NCBI GenBank assembly: GCA_037501455.1
Contig: CM074864.1
Location: 56,425,001-56,489,000 of the forward strand
From: Lantana camara
Taxonomy: Eukaryota; Streptophyta; Magnoliopsida; Lamiales; Verbenaceae
Direction: 5' to 3'
Length of the DNA: 64,000 bases
Position numbers and translations under genes: made by a program. The notes under the pieces were generated by a model. That model had not been told where the DNA came from, ran no database searches, and saw nothing but the letters and a program-made list of their open reading frames with translations. Every line of letters starts with the position of its first letter. Position 1 is the first letter of the stretch. Below are positions 12,345-22,920 of this stretch, in pieces.

Positions 12345-12990
12345 AGAGGAATGTAATCACCATTGAATCGTAGATGTAGGTGATTCATATATTGAGGTTT
12401 TTGGTGGAGAGGTTAACATTGATTAGGGTGGTGAGGTGGGTAGAGTCTCCGCCGGGGGGGGGGGGGGGGGGTGAGGTTGAAGGCGGTGATTTCGATGGAG
12501 GTGACGGAGAAAACGAGATGGTGTGCAGCAGCAGCGGCGACAACGAAAGGATTTGTACTACATGTGGTGGCGGCGTATGGGGCAAGCTATTATTTCTCAG
12601 TTCGATTGACATTATATTCCTTGGAATGAAACGATTTTTTGCAAGCTTCTTCTCCATATGGAAGTAGGGATTGACATTACGATGGCTTTGCAAACCGTTG
12701 TTCCTTCTCTCTATGGCAGTTTTCTAGAATATAACAACCTTTTACATTGGGTTAGGCAAAATAAATGTTAGAAAGATATTGAATTCATGTTGTCTATTGT
12801 GTATACAAGTTCACTCTTGAGAAAGTTTTTAGCATTCAATCTTCATTTACATTGGGTATTAGATCTGATTTTTCGCTAATACACTTAGAATGGTGTTGCT
12901 TTTAAATTTTTTGCTCCCTACTTGACATCATGTGTTATTGCTAAAATGTATGTCATTAGCACTAGACATATGATTCTCTCTTCTTTTTTT
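12345..12990. other. Unassigned stretch with an 18-G run
   Basis: This lies between the CACTA end and the C-terminal pseudogene exons. It has a run of 18 G at 12454-12471 inside a G-rich block. The ORFs on both strands here owe their length to that run (poly-Gly or poly-Pro). No gene is recognised. Confidence 0.6.
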
Positions 12991-13718
12991 CAATAGGTGG
13001 AAATGATTCCAAGTAAGAGGCTTAATGGGCAGAAGTTTCATATTGGGGGCACTCCGAGGAAAGTTTTGTACCACAAGGCAAGCGGGTTATTGCTTGTCTT
13101 GAGGACAAAGTTAAATGATGATTCTTCTGACATATGTTTCGTGAATCCTTTGACTGGATTCGTGTTTTCATGCTACCAATTTGAGTTTGGGGAGACAGGA
13201 AAATGTATGGACTTTGTAAAGTTTGGTAATGAGAATGTCCTGGTGATTGGAACAAGTTTTCTTGCTGAACCAGCTATTATGCCAAGTAGTAACACGGACA
13301 GGAGCTAAACGGGTGGATTTGGTTGTGATTTTAGTTTGTGTATTTTGGGGGTTTCCTGCATTTGTATCTATCTGTTCACAATTGAATTAATTTTACAGAA
13401 CCCAAAAGGGCCGTGTGTTGGTGTTCTACATGGAACGCATGCAAAATTCAGATAGTGGTTCAGTAACTCAACAAAATGCTCCCATTGGTGGCTATGCTGT
13501 AGAACAGATCTCCAGCAGTAGTTTGTGTAGAAATCGTGATGATAATAGCTGTGATGGAAATGGACTCAAACGCAAAGAAACTCAAATATGGGGGTTACGC
13601 CTCGCTGATGAAACCATGTGGCCCGGAATGGTCATGGCTGTCTGTGCTTACCTTGATCATTGTTTCTTGGTTTCTTGTTGGAAATTGAAAAAATAGTTTT
13701 GGTAGAATAATACCAGAT

Positions 13719-14059
13719 GTTGGAAATTAGATAATTAGTTTTGGAAGAATGAAGCTTTAATTGGATAAATATAATGGATGGGAATGAAGTTATTCATTGT
13801 ATTACAAAGATGGACCATACATATATTTATAGTACATTAGCTGATCTAATTAGGCCAATTTCGATTAATCTAGATTTTTTTTTTTGACTAATCAAAATTC
13901 TAGCTAATTCTATAATTATCTAATTAATACATATCTAGACAATTCTATCATTTTTTATTAATTAGATAATTGTTGAATATCTAGACTAATCTATACCTGG
14001 AATTATCTAAAAATCTAAATCGAGATAAATATCTATTGAAAAATACATTAATTTTAACA
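13719..14059 (-). mobile_element. Copia 3' LTR (341 bp)
   Basis: The stretch begins TGTTGGAAATTAG and ends TTTTAACA, giving TG...CA ends. On the - strand the polypurine tract GTTAAGAAAGAG (14060-14071) sits directly upstream, which fixes orientation. The first 30 bp or so are duplicated imperfectly at 13677-13716, so the outer edge of the LTR may really be at 13677. Confidence 0.7.
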
Positions 14060-14440
14060 CTCTTTCTTAACGTATTTTTCTTCTTGCTCTACTTGTAGAT
14101 GCTTGAGTAGCACTGTTAGCCTTTATCGGAATCTTGTGTTTAGATTTGCTCTCAGCCTTTATAGACTTTAATACTGTGAAGTTGCATGATTCATATATGT
14201 CACGGAGCAGTCTTGTTTTTCTGCGTGATTCTGGAGATAATTCTTCTTCTTCTTGATCTTCATTAGATGATTTAGAAGTTGGTGTTGTCGGGTGTGAGCT
14301 CGGCTGCGAGCCATTCACTTCTTTCATATGTTGTCGTGGCCTTCTTGCAATTATCTTCTTTGGAACTTCTTCATTTTTCCAACTCCAAGTGTCATCTTCA
14401 TCGAATTCCACCTCTCGTGTGATGATGAGTTTTTTAGACT

Positions 14441-15060
14441 TCAGAATGTAGACCCTATAGCCTTTAGACGGAGAGTTGTAGCCAAGAAATATTCCTTTCT
14501 CAGTCTTATCTTTGGCGGTGTGCTATAGCAAATGCTCCCGAAAACTCGAAAATGTTTAGCAGATGGTTTTCTTCCACTCCACTCCTCAAGTAGAGTTTTA
14601 CCTTGAACTGCTTTTGTTGGACACCTGTTGATTAGATAACTTCTGCCCAAAATGTTTTGGGCATATCTTTTTCTTCTAGCATAATCTTGGCTATTTTCAT
14701 GACCGTCTTAATTTTTCTATCGGATACTTCATTTAGTTCTGGAGTATTTCCAACACTGAGTTGATGGTCAACTCCTTCTTCTTCACAAAATTTTTCAAAT
14801 TGCTTAGAGTTATACTCTTTGCCTCTATCACTTCTTAGAATTTTTATTTTTTGAATACTTTATTTTTCAACAAAGTTTTTGAACTTTTTGAATACAGTGG
14901 ATACTTCTGACCTTTCATACATGAAGTAGACTCACGTCATTCTCATATAATCATCAATAAATAAAATAAAGTACCTGTTTCCTCCATCGGATGTTGTCCT
15001 CATAGGTCCACATATTTTAGTATGTACTACCCCAAAGCTTCTTTAGCTCGCCATGATTTT
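14441..15060 (-). pseudogene. Copia integrase fragment
   Basis: Read on the - strand this gives the DDE integrase core in pieces: a GPMRT…[13 protein letters not shown] motif, then RSDRGKEYNSKQFEKFC, then LINRCPTKAV…WSGRKPSAKHFRVFGS. In-frame stops interrupt it (for example after the IDDY motif, and upstream of 14650). Integrase would insert the cDNA copy into the genome. The next downstream block (14411-14067, FDEDDTWSWKNEEVP…) is the usual acidic linker before reverse transcriptase, which is missing here. Confidence 0.75.
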
Positions 15061-15405
15061 TTAGAGGGAAAAGATTTTGTATGTGGCTTCCTCGTAGACA
15101 AGCTTCACAATTATATTATTTTACTTGTATTTTGGGAAAATCTCTCATCATATTGTGGTGAGAAATATTTTATTCCTTGAGAATAAAAGTGCCCAAATCT
15201 CTTTTGACATGATTTGTTCTTTTGCAATATCGGCATGACAGATAATTTCTATTTTTTAAAAAATCTCCTCTAAACTTATTTTTCCTAAAACTTTCTCCAT
15301 TTTGAGAATTCTCCTTAAATTTCTTATCATAATTTTTAGATTTCTCAGACTGAAACTTTAATTTAAACTAAAAAACACTTTCTAGTGAATTTTTATCACG
15401 CCTAC

Positions 15406-15798
15406 TTAGCTTTTTTCATACGCTTCAAGAGAGCCTATTAACTCCGTCAATGATAGAGTAACAAGATCTTTTGTTTCTTCAATAGTAGTAACTATTAGAT
15501 CATATTTCTCGGTTATACTAGTTAGTATTTTTTCAACCACCTTCTTATTTGATATATCTTCTCCATAAGCTCTCAATTGATTTACCATTTCGGTTAATCT
15601 AGCATAATATTTTTCTATCGTCTCAGAATCCTTCATTTTGATATTTTCAAAATCCCTTCTAAGAGTTTGAAGTTTAATTGAGCGTACCTTCGGATTTTCT
15701 TCAAATTCCTCCTTCAAGGTATCCCAAGCCTGTTTGGAGCTCTTGGCACCTCGAATGCTCCGAAATATTTGATCTGCCAACGCCATTTTGAATGTCAT
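15406..15798 (-). pseudogene. Copia gag (UBN2-like) fragment
   Basis: An open frame of 130 codons matches the plant copia gag/UBN2 pattern: SSKQAWDTLKEEFEEN…, then LQTLRRDFENIKMKDSETIE, YYARLTEMVNQLRAYGEDI, and a TLSLTELIGSLEAYE-type end. Gag forms the virus-like particle of the retroelement. The N-terminus before 15798 and the C-terminal zinc knuckle are not in this frame. As part of a truncated element it is treated as a pseudogene, although this segment has no stop. Confidence 0.8.
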
Positions 15799-15830
15799 AC
15801 AAAGCCGTATAGAAGAAAGTGTTCATGAGA

Positions 15831-16945
15831 TACTAGCTATTGTCAGAATTGCTCAAAATACAATGAAATATGGTTTTTTTTTTTTCCTTTTAATTTCAAA
15901 AATATTTATCTTTGGTTCTAGAATTTTGTAAGAAAAAGAAGTGAAAACAACGAAATGAAATATGTACTATTTTGATTGTTAAAGAGACCGGTGAGAAAAA
16001 TAATTCCCTAATTGAGCAGAGGTTATTGTATGAGAGATTGAGTAGAATGAAAATGAGGTGAATTTTCCTTTTTATACTATATTTTTCTCCCAATATTCCT
16101 TTACTTTTCTTTTCTTCTCTTTTTCCTTCAGCACCGAGACTGCAACTTCACTTTTCTTCATCATTTTCTTCTTTTCCATTCCGCCTAAAATCCTAGAAGC
16201 TTGGCTCTATCAAGTAAATCATTATATACTACTATTACAATATTTTTCTTTTTCCCACAATTAATATTGAAGATGTGCTTTTTTAATTAAAATTAAATTA
16301 CCCATAAAGTTGTTCCTTGGCAAGGTTGGGAAATCATTTTAGAATCAAGGGGTTTGTTCTAGTTGATTCTCACTATCATGTTGGAATTGTACCTAAATTT
16401 GATGCATTTTCTTGATACGATGTATATTATGAACTATTAGAACATGTTCAGGCTAGGTTGGCGGGTGACGACCACTTCGCTCCCATTTCGGGAAATAAAC
16501 ACATTGAGTTTCGGAGCCGCATAGGACGGGTTAGTCTCATTCTTTTTTTTTAATTCCAAAATCAGGGCTGAAGATGTATGATCCTTGATGGCGACATGCT
16601 ATCTCAATTTTTGGAGCTTTCGAGTACGCTATGCTAGGATCACCACTCGATTCACCAAAAATGGTTAATCAGATTGTTCGGTTGCTTGACCGAGTACACC
16701 ACGCTATAAACTGAATTTTTAGGGTTTTTTAAAATTCGAGTTCGAACATGTTTTCTCAATTGTGGAACTTTTAAAGGTCAAAATGCTTTTTAACTTTGAT
16801 CTTTTTTTCCTATCACGCTACTACTATATTGATATTGTGTTAAAGTATTATTGATTTGTCTATGTTGCCAAATTGCGTTGACATAGTTACGGTACTGCTT
16901 TACCTTGGTTTTGTGGATCTTCATTTTCTTAGGACCCACAAAACT
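15831..16945. other. Unassigned intergenic DNA
   Basis: AT-rich sequence with T-runs. The short ORFs have low-complexity Phe/Ser-rich translations. No domain, terminal repeat or RNA gene is recognised. Confidence 0.5.
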
Positions 16946-17174
16946 GGAGAATTTCTAAAATTGGTGTCCTTTTTTTCAAATATTGTACTTTTGGTGTACT
17001 TTTTTTTTTTTATATTGTAACTTGGGTGTAATCCTCTTTTTGAAAAAGCAGATTCACTGTACACTACAGTGAATCCGCTTTTTCAAAAAGAGGATTACAC
17101 CAAAGTTACAATATAAAAAAAAAAGTACACCAAAAGTACAATATCTGAAAAAAAGACACTAAAGTTAGAAAATC
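16946..17174. mobile_element. Hairpin MITE, probably MULE-derived
   Basis: The whole 229 bp folds back on itself around a centre at about 17060 ('attcactgta/cactacagtgaat'). Both arms repeat the modules 'gtactttt', 'atattgta' and 'ggtgtaatcctc'. A direct repeat ACCCACAAAACT flanks it (16934-16945 and 17175-17186). Such a long duplication (about 9-12 bp) and long arms fit a Mutator-type MITE rather than a Stowaway or Tourist. It is non-coding. Confidence 0.75.
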
Positions 17175-17186
17175 ACCCACAAAACT

Positions 17187-17954
17187 CAAATCGGAATGAG
17201 TATTACAATCATGTTTGTGCTGAATATTCGAGAGAAAAAAAGTCAAATCCAAACTTCAAGTTCGATGATTATATTACTACAACTGTGGCTTGGGCTTATA
17301 CAAAACATGCAGAATAATATCATATAATATCCATAATACCATAAAATATCAAAATCGTCATCTTCCCAGGTATTTATTCTTTGCAATGTCTTCAGAGTAT
17401 CTATGATGTACTACTCTTACATGATCAATCGGATAGTCCTATGATCACAGGCAGCTCCTAGACAACCAATCCACGGGTCCTGACCAACATGATCACGAAC
17501 GAAGATAGAGAATTCTGTAGTATAGGAGTACGAAACGAACCAATCCACGGGTCCTGACTAAAGCTTTTTGAGAGAACTCTTTCCAACTAGTTGGAGGAAA
17601 CATAACGGGGGAAGAAGATATTCGAAGAGAGATTAACGTCTACAAACTTTAGCATTCTCCGCATTTTAAGTTCTCGAAAGCCACCTCATTTAATGAATTT
17701 AATTCGGTCCGGGAGGAAAAACCCATATTGAATAATATAATTTCCTAATAACTTGCCAACGCTTTATATTTGACACCAATAGTTTTTCTTTAATTTATAT
17801 ATGGACAAAGTTTCTTAATGTAAGTTTGGATTTTTTTTCTCTTTTTTCTTTTTGGATGGAAGTTTGGAAATGATACGGTGGAATTGTGCATTATTTGTTT
17901 TCATTTTATTTCATATTTCATGTATTTATAGTCATTATATTTAGCTGCAGGAGG
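17187..17954. other. Unassigned, with a short direct repeat
   Basis: Non-coding, AT-rich. A 21-bp exact direct repeat lies at 17464-17484 and 17538-17558 (containing 'ccaatccacgggtcctgac'). No gene is recognised. Confidence 0.5.
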
Positions 17955-18055
17955 ATATATGTATTTCGGATTTGTTAGCCAAGTGGTTTGAGGGTTGATT
18001 CTCGAAGGTAATGAACCGGGTTTAAATCCCTCTTGCCACTTGGGATGTATGTGTT

Positions 18056-18108
<53 letters not shown>

Positions 18109-18117
18109 TTCGGATTT
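17955..18117 (+). mobile_element. tRNA-derived SINE with (TA)n tail and TSD
   Basis: The body 17974-18098 begins with an A-box-like TTAGCCAAGTGG and, about 45 bp on, a B-box-like GGTTTAAATCCC, the split promoter of RNA polymerase III. It ends in a (TA)n tail of about 40 bp. A 19-bp direct repeat 'atatatgtatttcggattt' stands at 17955-17973 and 18099-18117, the footprint of LINE-type reverse transcription. It is too short and tail-bearing to be a functional tRNA gene, and no cloverleaf acceptor stem is seen. Confidence 0.75.
18059..18104. repeat. (TA)n microsatellite
   Basis: About 22 TA units; forms the tail of the SINE. Confidence 0.95.
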
Positions 18118-18350
18118 TTTCAATTGGTGTTTAATCTAGTCAAGTAAACACAATAGGAATGTAGGTAATTTAACTAAAGTTTTATCTATTAAAGTAAAAA
18201 AAATTGCTTGATAAATAACAATTGGATAAAATAACAAAGTAAAGGATTTCAAAGATCAACTAATAGGATCATGTACGCTTATCTATTAGATTCCTAATTC
18301 TTTATTGAGTTTGTTACCCAGAATCCCTTGTGTTTTGCATAGAGTTTATT
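18118..18350. other. Unassigned AT-rich spacer
   Basis: No coding or repeat signal was recognised between the SINE and the foldback repeat. Confidence 0.5.
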
Positions 18351-18670
18351 GCATCAAAAACCCTGTGATATACCTAATTAGCACTCTGAACCCTGTGATT
18401 TGAAAATTCTCAAAGCGAACCCTATGATTGTAATAAATTAGCACTGAATTAGCATTTCGAACCCTACAACCATGGTTGTAAATTGTAATAAATTAGCACT
18501 CAATTAGCATTTCGAACCCTACAACCATGGTTGTAGGGTTTTGAGTGCTAACTTTAATACAATCACAGGGTTTTGAGTGCTAATTTATATAATCACAGGG
18601 TTCTCTTTGAGAATTTTCAAATCACAGGGTTTGGAGTGCTAATTAGGTATATCACAGGGGGTGACCTTGC
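18351..18670. mobile_element. 320-bp foldback repeat (MITE-like)
   Basis: The left arm ('ccctgtgatatacctaatta', then 'gtgatttgaaaattctcaaa') is mirrored in the right arm, read on the other strand. The loop centre is the palindrome ACAACCATGGTTGT. The left arm also has an internal duplication of about 60 bp (18438-18535). Target-site duplication is unclear. It is non-coding. It resembles long-TIR MITEs but the superfamily cannot be named. Confidence 0.65.
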
Positions 18671-19603
18671 AAAAAACTTGTTTTGCATAACTAGCCTGTC
18701 TTTATCATCCACCACTTGATTCCAGACTATCCTTTACTTTTGAAAATGTTTACTATGCTTCTAATGGTTGATTTGGACAAATAATCTAGCCTTTACTAGT
18801 ATTTACTTTACAAGTTGAGTTTCCACCCCTTTATATGGGGCCCCGGGTTAAAAGCTTTAATGGATGGGATACATATCTCACCCAAAGGGGTCTTATTATT
18901 TATCCATTGGTGAGAGGCTAGTTAAAAGTACCATTTTGTCCCTAAATTGACACTTGAGATTACACCCATGCCCTTCAAATTGGCCCCACCCATTTTTTTC
19001 CAAAATTCATTTTCCCGGCATTCTTCTGCCACCATGGCCAATTTTACTCTTTGAAGCTTGCACATATTTGGTCTATCCCATTATTTGCATTTCTGTAGTC
19101 TCTATTTCCATCTCCAGACCCGCGCGCGTTACAACCCGTGTATACCTGGTGCGTTTTAATTTGCTTTGATTCTTGGTTGATATTTTTATTAATCCCTATT
19201 AATTGGTGGCCCTAGATTCGGAATGAAGCGAGGTTGTAATTGATTGTTGTCGTTCCTGAAGGTCTCAATCCGGTGTTGTCTGTGCTCTTGTTACGTTTTG
19301 GCTTAAACAGCAGACACATCAGTCTTCCTCTTTTCTCGGTCGAAAGGTAAGTGTGTAAAAATGGTTAGCCGACACTGGGTTGATTGAGTTACATCCCTCA
19401 TATCAATGTTTCATATATCTGCTTGCTTTAGTTGAACTTTTTGTATGTAATTGTTGTTGGGTTCGCTATGTTCGGTTTTTTATTGCTTGAAGGCAAGATG
19501 AGAGTTGCGTGAATGTAATGCAATTTTACTATTCTGGTTTTTTAGTTGACCAATAATGTTTTTGGTGTTTGTTGATGGATTATTTGGCTAACTGTTAGGA
19601 AAA

Positions 19604-21012
19604 ATGGATCCTATAAAGGCATTTCTCGTTGTCCAGATAATGAAATTGTTCTTACTCGGTATGTTATTGGACACGACTCTTATTTTGACATTAGTGAGCC
19701 GTAAGAGACGTCGTATATGTGATGGTGAAACAAGATCATATAGTTTGATAGATAGAATCCCGGAAAGGTTAAATTATTTGGATAGGCTTACGAGAAGGTC
19801 AGAGAGGAAGTGTATCAAGCAGCTTCAGATGGGTAGGAATGCTCTTGGGAGGCTATGCTCTTTTCTTAGGGAAGCAGACGGTTTATCTGATAGTCGGGAG
19901 GTTACGGTACTCGAACAAGTTTGCATATTCTTGGGAGTTTTATCCCATCATAAGAAAAATTTCACAGCGGAGCTAGATTACGAGCGATCTAGTAGGACCG
20001 TGTCGAAATATTTCCACAAGGTCCTAAATGCTTTGCTGAACTGCATCACATGTTCATTGTGAAGCCTACACCAGTTGAGGCAAATTCAAGCGATAACACA
20101 TGGAAATGGTTCGAGGTAAACCATCTGTACTTTGTCCATTGGAATTAAATTGTAACAGATTATTTGTGCTTGGTAATGTATTTTACAGAAGCCCGTTGTA
20201 TCATGTACACTTGTTGAAACAATAATTCTTGTTGTAGGGCTGCCTTGGTGCTTTGGATGGGACATTGATTGAGGTTACAGTCCCTGACTCGGCGAAGGGC
20301 CGGTACAGATCACGCAAAGGCAAATGTCATGTTAATATGTTGGGTGTATGTGATTGGGACTGCAACTTCATTTACGTATTGACAGGTTGGGAAGGATCTG
20401 CTGCTGACGGTCATGTTCTGCGTGATGCAATTCACCGTCCAAATGGATTTCGGGTCCCCGAAGGTTATTGTTTTTTTCGTTTTCTGCTTAATTTAATGTG
20501 TTTAACAAAGTTTCTCATTATTAGAACCACTTTATTAACAGTTTGTCTTTTTCACATTCTTACGAAACTACTACTTGTGTGACGCTGGTTACACAAATGG
20601 ACCTGGTTTTTTGGCTCCGTACCGTGGAACGCGTTATCACATCCAGGAATGGGGCAACAGGGTCCCGACCAACGAGAAGGAGCTTTACAATAGAAGGTAC
20701 TCTTCGGCTAGGACAACAATTGAACGTGCTTGGGGAATTCTGAAGTAGCAATGAGCGGTCCTCCGGAGCACATCATTTTACAATATAAGAGTGCAAAACC
20801 AAATTATAATGGCCTGCGCATTGTTGCACAATTTCATACGTAGGGAAATGTCGGTTGACCCGATTGAAGCAGAACTAGTTGAGGCCGATATAGCGGATGA
20901 ATCCGGAGGCCCACCCACAGAGTATATTCCTCATATTGAACCATCTCAAGCCTGGACCAATTTTCGTGACCAGCTTGCAGCCGACATGTGGGCCAACAAT
21001 AGGCAACGCTGA
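19604..21012 (+). pseudogene. PIF/Harbinger transposase (DDE_Tnp_4), decayed
   Basis: The protein matches plant Harbinger transposases from the first Met (MDPIKAFLVVQ…) to the end (…MWANNRQR, stop 21010-21012). It would cut and paste the element. Exon 1 runs to about 20116, followed by an intron to 20237. The DDE nuclease begins GCLGALDGTLIEVTVPDSA; the three acidic residues are visible as the D of ALDGT, the D of CDAGYTNGP and the E of TIERAWGIL. A second intron lies about 20466-20563. Damage: a one-base loss near 20040 shifts the frame before LHHMFIVKPT, and two stops (TAG at 20746, TGA at 20752) follow the IERAWGILK motif. A short non-coding leader with a likely 5'-UTR intron precedes it. 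It is no longer able to give a full protein. Confidence 0.9.
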
Positions 21013-21255
21013 GTTTTGATGGATTTTCTCCTTTTTTTATTGCATTGGACAAGCAATATAACAATATATTGTTAACAAATTTGAGATAATGTTATGTGAT
21101 CTTTGGTTTTAATTTGCCAATCTATTATTTCACTTGTTTTCATGTGATGTTTTTTTTTTTAAACATGAAATGGTTACGAGTGCATTGTTTTCTGTTTCGT
21201 TGTTATGTTGATTATATGATGTATGAACTGATACTAACAATCGATCTTATCGTAG

Positions 21256-22422
21256 ATGAGTCAGTTGAACTCGTAAACCTTCCGTGGAGAGACCAGTGGT
21301 GTTAAGACAATCGACTCAAGACGCTCATGGACTTCACTAGAAGAACGCACTCTCATAAATGCATTCAAGGATATAATCGCAGACGGATGGAAGACACCTA
21401 ACGGTTATCGGGCAGGTTTCATTCAACAACTAGAGGCTAGATTGAAGATGTACCTACCTGGTACGGATTTGAAGGGGGATCCTCACATCCTTTCAAAATA
21501 TATGGTTTGGAAGAAAACTTACAGAGAGGTCGATGAAGTCATTGGCGCTACGGGCATGGGGTGGAACTCTACTACGCATACTGTTAGGGCAGAGCCTAGA
21601 TACTGGGAACTTATCGTAAACGTAAAGAACTCTAAAATCCCATGAATTTCATTGTTGCCCCCTTGATCGAAGTTTGTAGTTATTTGATTAATTGCAGTTA
21701 ATGCCAATGCCAAAATTGGTGAATGTTGACTTACCCTTTTTGTTTTGAATACAGTAATTGTACTGATGCAATATTCTTTTGGCTGAATGCACCATAAGCC
21801 AGACGTCGCATATATCCGGGAGAAGCCGTTTCCACTGTACGAGTCTTGGGTAGAAATTTACGGTCGCGATGGTGCAACTGGTAACGAGGCCTTTGATTTT
21901 AGTGATGCTCAAGCTAACAATGTTGCAAGCAACGAATTAGAAGAGGTTGAGGAGACCGAATCTGGCAGTCCAACACCCGTTACTTTCCCAAATAACAATC
22001 AAGCTCAATCTGAGACTCCAATAACGAATTCTGCACGTACACAATCTAGTGGTAAATGCAAGCGCAATGAGGATGTGGTCGAGATTGTGGATGCAATTGG
22101 GTAAATGTGGGGGAAGGCAACAGAGGCATTGAAAGACGTTGCAGACGCACTTCGTACCGAGGTCAATACCCGAGTGGACGTGCAACATGCTGCCAAGAGG
22201 AAACGGCTTTACGACACCATCAAAGCTCTGCCATTGACTTTAACTATGATGGATCTTGTTCGAGCTACCAAGGCACTATGCAACCAACAGGACGAGGTTG
22301 ATATTTTCTTTGAAGTACCGGACGAGGAAAAGTGTGCAATGGTATACCTAGCATTGGAAAGTGGTCCGCTACGAAGATCGGAGCCTGCAATCGGTTTAAG
22401 CTTTTGGGAAGTACGTATGTAG
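21256..22422 (+). pseudogene. Harbinger Myb/SANT-like DNA-binding protein, decayed
   Basis: This is the second gene of Harbinger elements, which helps bring the transposase to the element ends. The SANT-like domain reads RRSWTSLEERTLINAFKDII…, then FIQQLEARLKMYLPG, then YMVWKKTYREVDEVIG…GMGWN. An intron lies about 21621-21804. Exon 2 reads PDVAYIREKPFPLYESWVEI… followed by an acidic Asn/Ser/Thr-rich linker and a helical C-terminal region (KRKRLYDTIKALPLTLTMMD…). In-frame stops: TAA at codon 7 (21274-21276) and TAA at 22102-22104. The stop count fits the decay of the transposase next to it. Spacing from the transposase stop to this start is about 240 bp on the same strand. Confidence 0.85.
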
Positions 22423-22920
22423 CAAGTATTTATGGTCGATGGATGTTTATTGAATTATCATGTCTGTACTTGAATGTTTGCACTTCTTTTGGCTGCATAT
22501 TATTGTACGACTACTCTTAGGATGTCTGAAACTGTTAGGACAAATTCAGGGTAAACTGGGTGAAAAATCAGCAAGTTTAATGTGGTTGATTGCATTGTCA
22601 GTTTTCGATTGTCAGTATCTGTGATCTATTCTGCTTTTGAAGTTGTTTAATGCCAAATTGAGAACAATACATCCAGTGTCTTCAAATAACAGAAAGATAG
22701 CATAACTAGAAGTATAAAGATACTTCATAAATTCCATACAAACCATTGTTGTTGCATTTGTCATCAAACCAGACCATAAATAACCACTTACAGCAATCAT
22801 AAACAACAAAAAAAGCCAAATAAGATAATCATCTTTGTTCATCAAACTGCATAATACCAGAACAAGAAAAACGCCAAGTCAAGAGGGAGAGACTTTCAGT
22901 TACCATCTAATTCCATGCAC
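22423..22920. other. Spacer inside the Harbinger element
   Basis: Likely 3' untranslated sequence of the Myb/SANT gene (+) and of the convergent 205-aa gene (-). No frame or repeat of note. Confidence 0.5.

Larger units (their letters stand above)
10213..13677 (+). pseudogene. CPSF-A / DDB1-SAP130-like protein pseudogene
   Basis: Collinear exon-like blocks match a plant protein of the CPSF A-subunit family (large beta-propeller proteins related to DDB1, CPSF160 and SAP130, acting in RNA processing or ubiquitin ligase complexes). N-terminal blocks: 10213-10339 (…ELVTIGEDERFHSISKQPVF…), 10405-10490 (PTGKDMLLVISDAKKLSFF), 10625-10701, 10781-10874, 11001-11145 (SMCFMPN…) and 11291-11402. C-terminal blocks: 12997-13301 (KRLNGQKFHIGGTPRKVLYH) and 13399-13677 (VLVFYMERMQNSDSGS…). 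The propeller middle is missing; its place is taken by 11403-12990, which includes a CACTA end. Damage: an in-frame stop in the 10625 block, a stop at 11400-11402, and GA instead of GT at the donor after 13301. The 3' end is cut by a copia LTR. Family assignment is from memory of the protein; it is clearly not functional as it stands. Confidence 0.8.
14060..15830 (-). mobile_element. Truncated copia internal region, no reverse transcriptase
   Basis: On the - strand the order is gag (15798-15406), a cysteine/zinc-knuckle-poor linker, integrase (about 15060-14441) and a post-integrase linker (14411-14067). The sequence then goes straight to the polypurine tract and LTR. The reverse transcriptase and RNase H domains expected after integrase are absent, so the element is internally deleted. 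The 5' end is also lost: beyond 15830 no LTR or PBS is seen. Confidence 0.75.

Noticed and set aside
12380..12693. Overlapping 95- and 102-codon ORFs
   Set aside because: Their length depends on the G18 run, which gives poly-Gly on one strand and poly-Pro on the other.
17974..18040. Functional tRNA gene
   Set aside because: A- and B-box-like motifs exist, but no paired acceptor stem or anticodon arm; the TSD and TA tail show a SINE.
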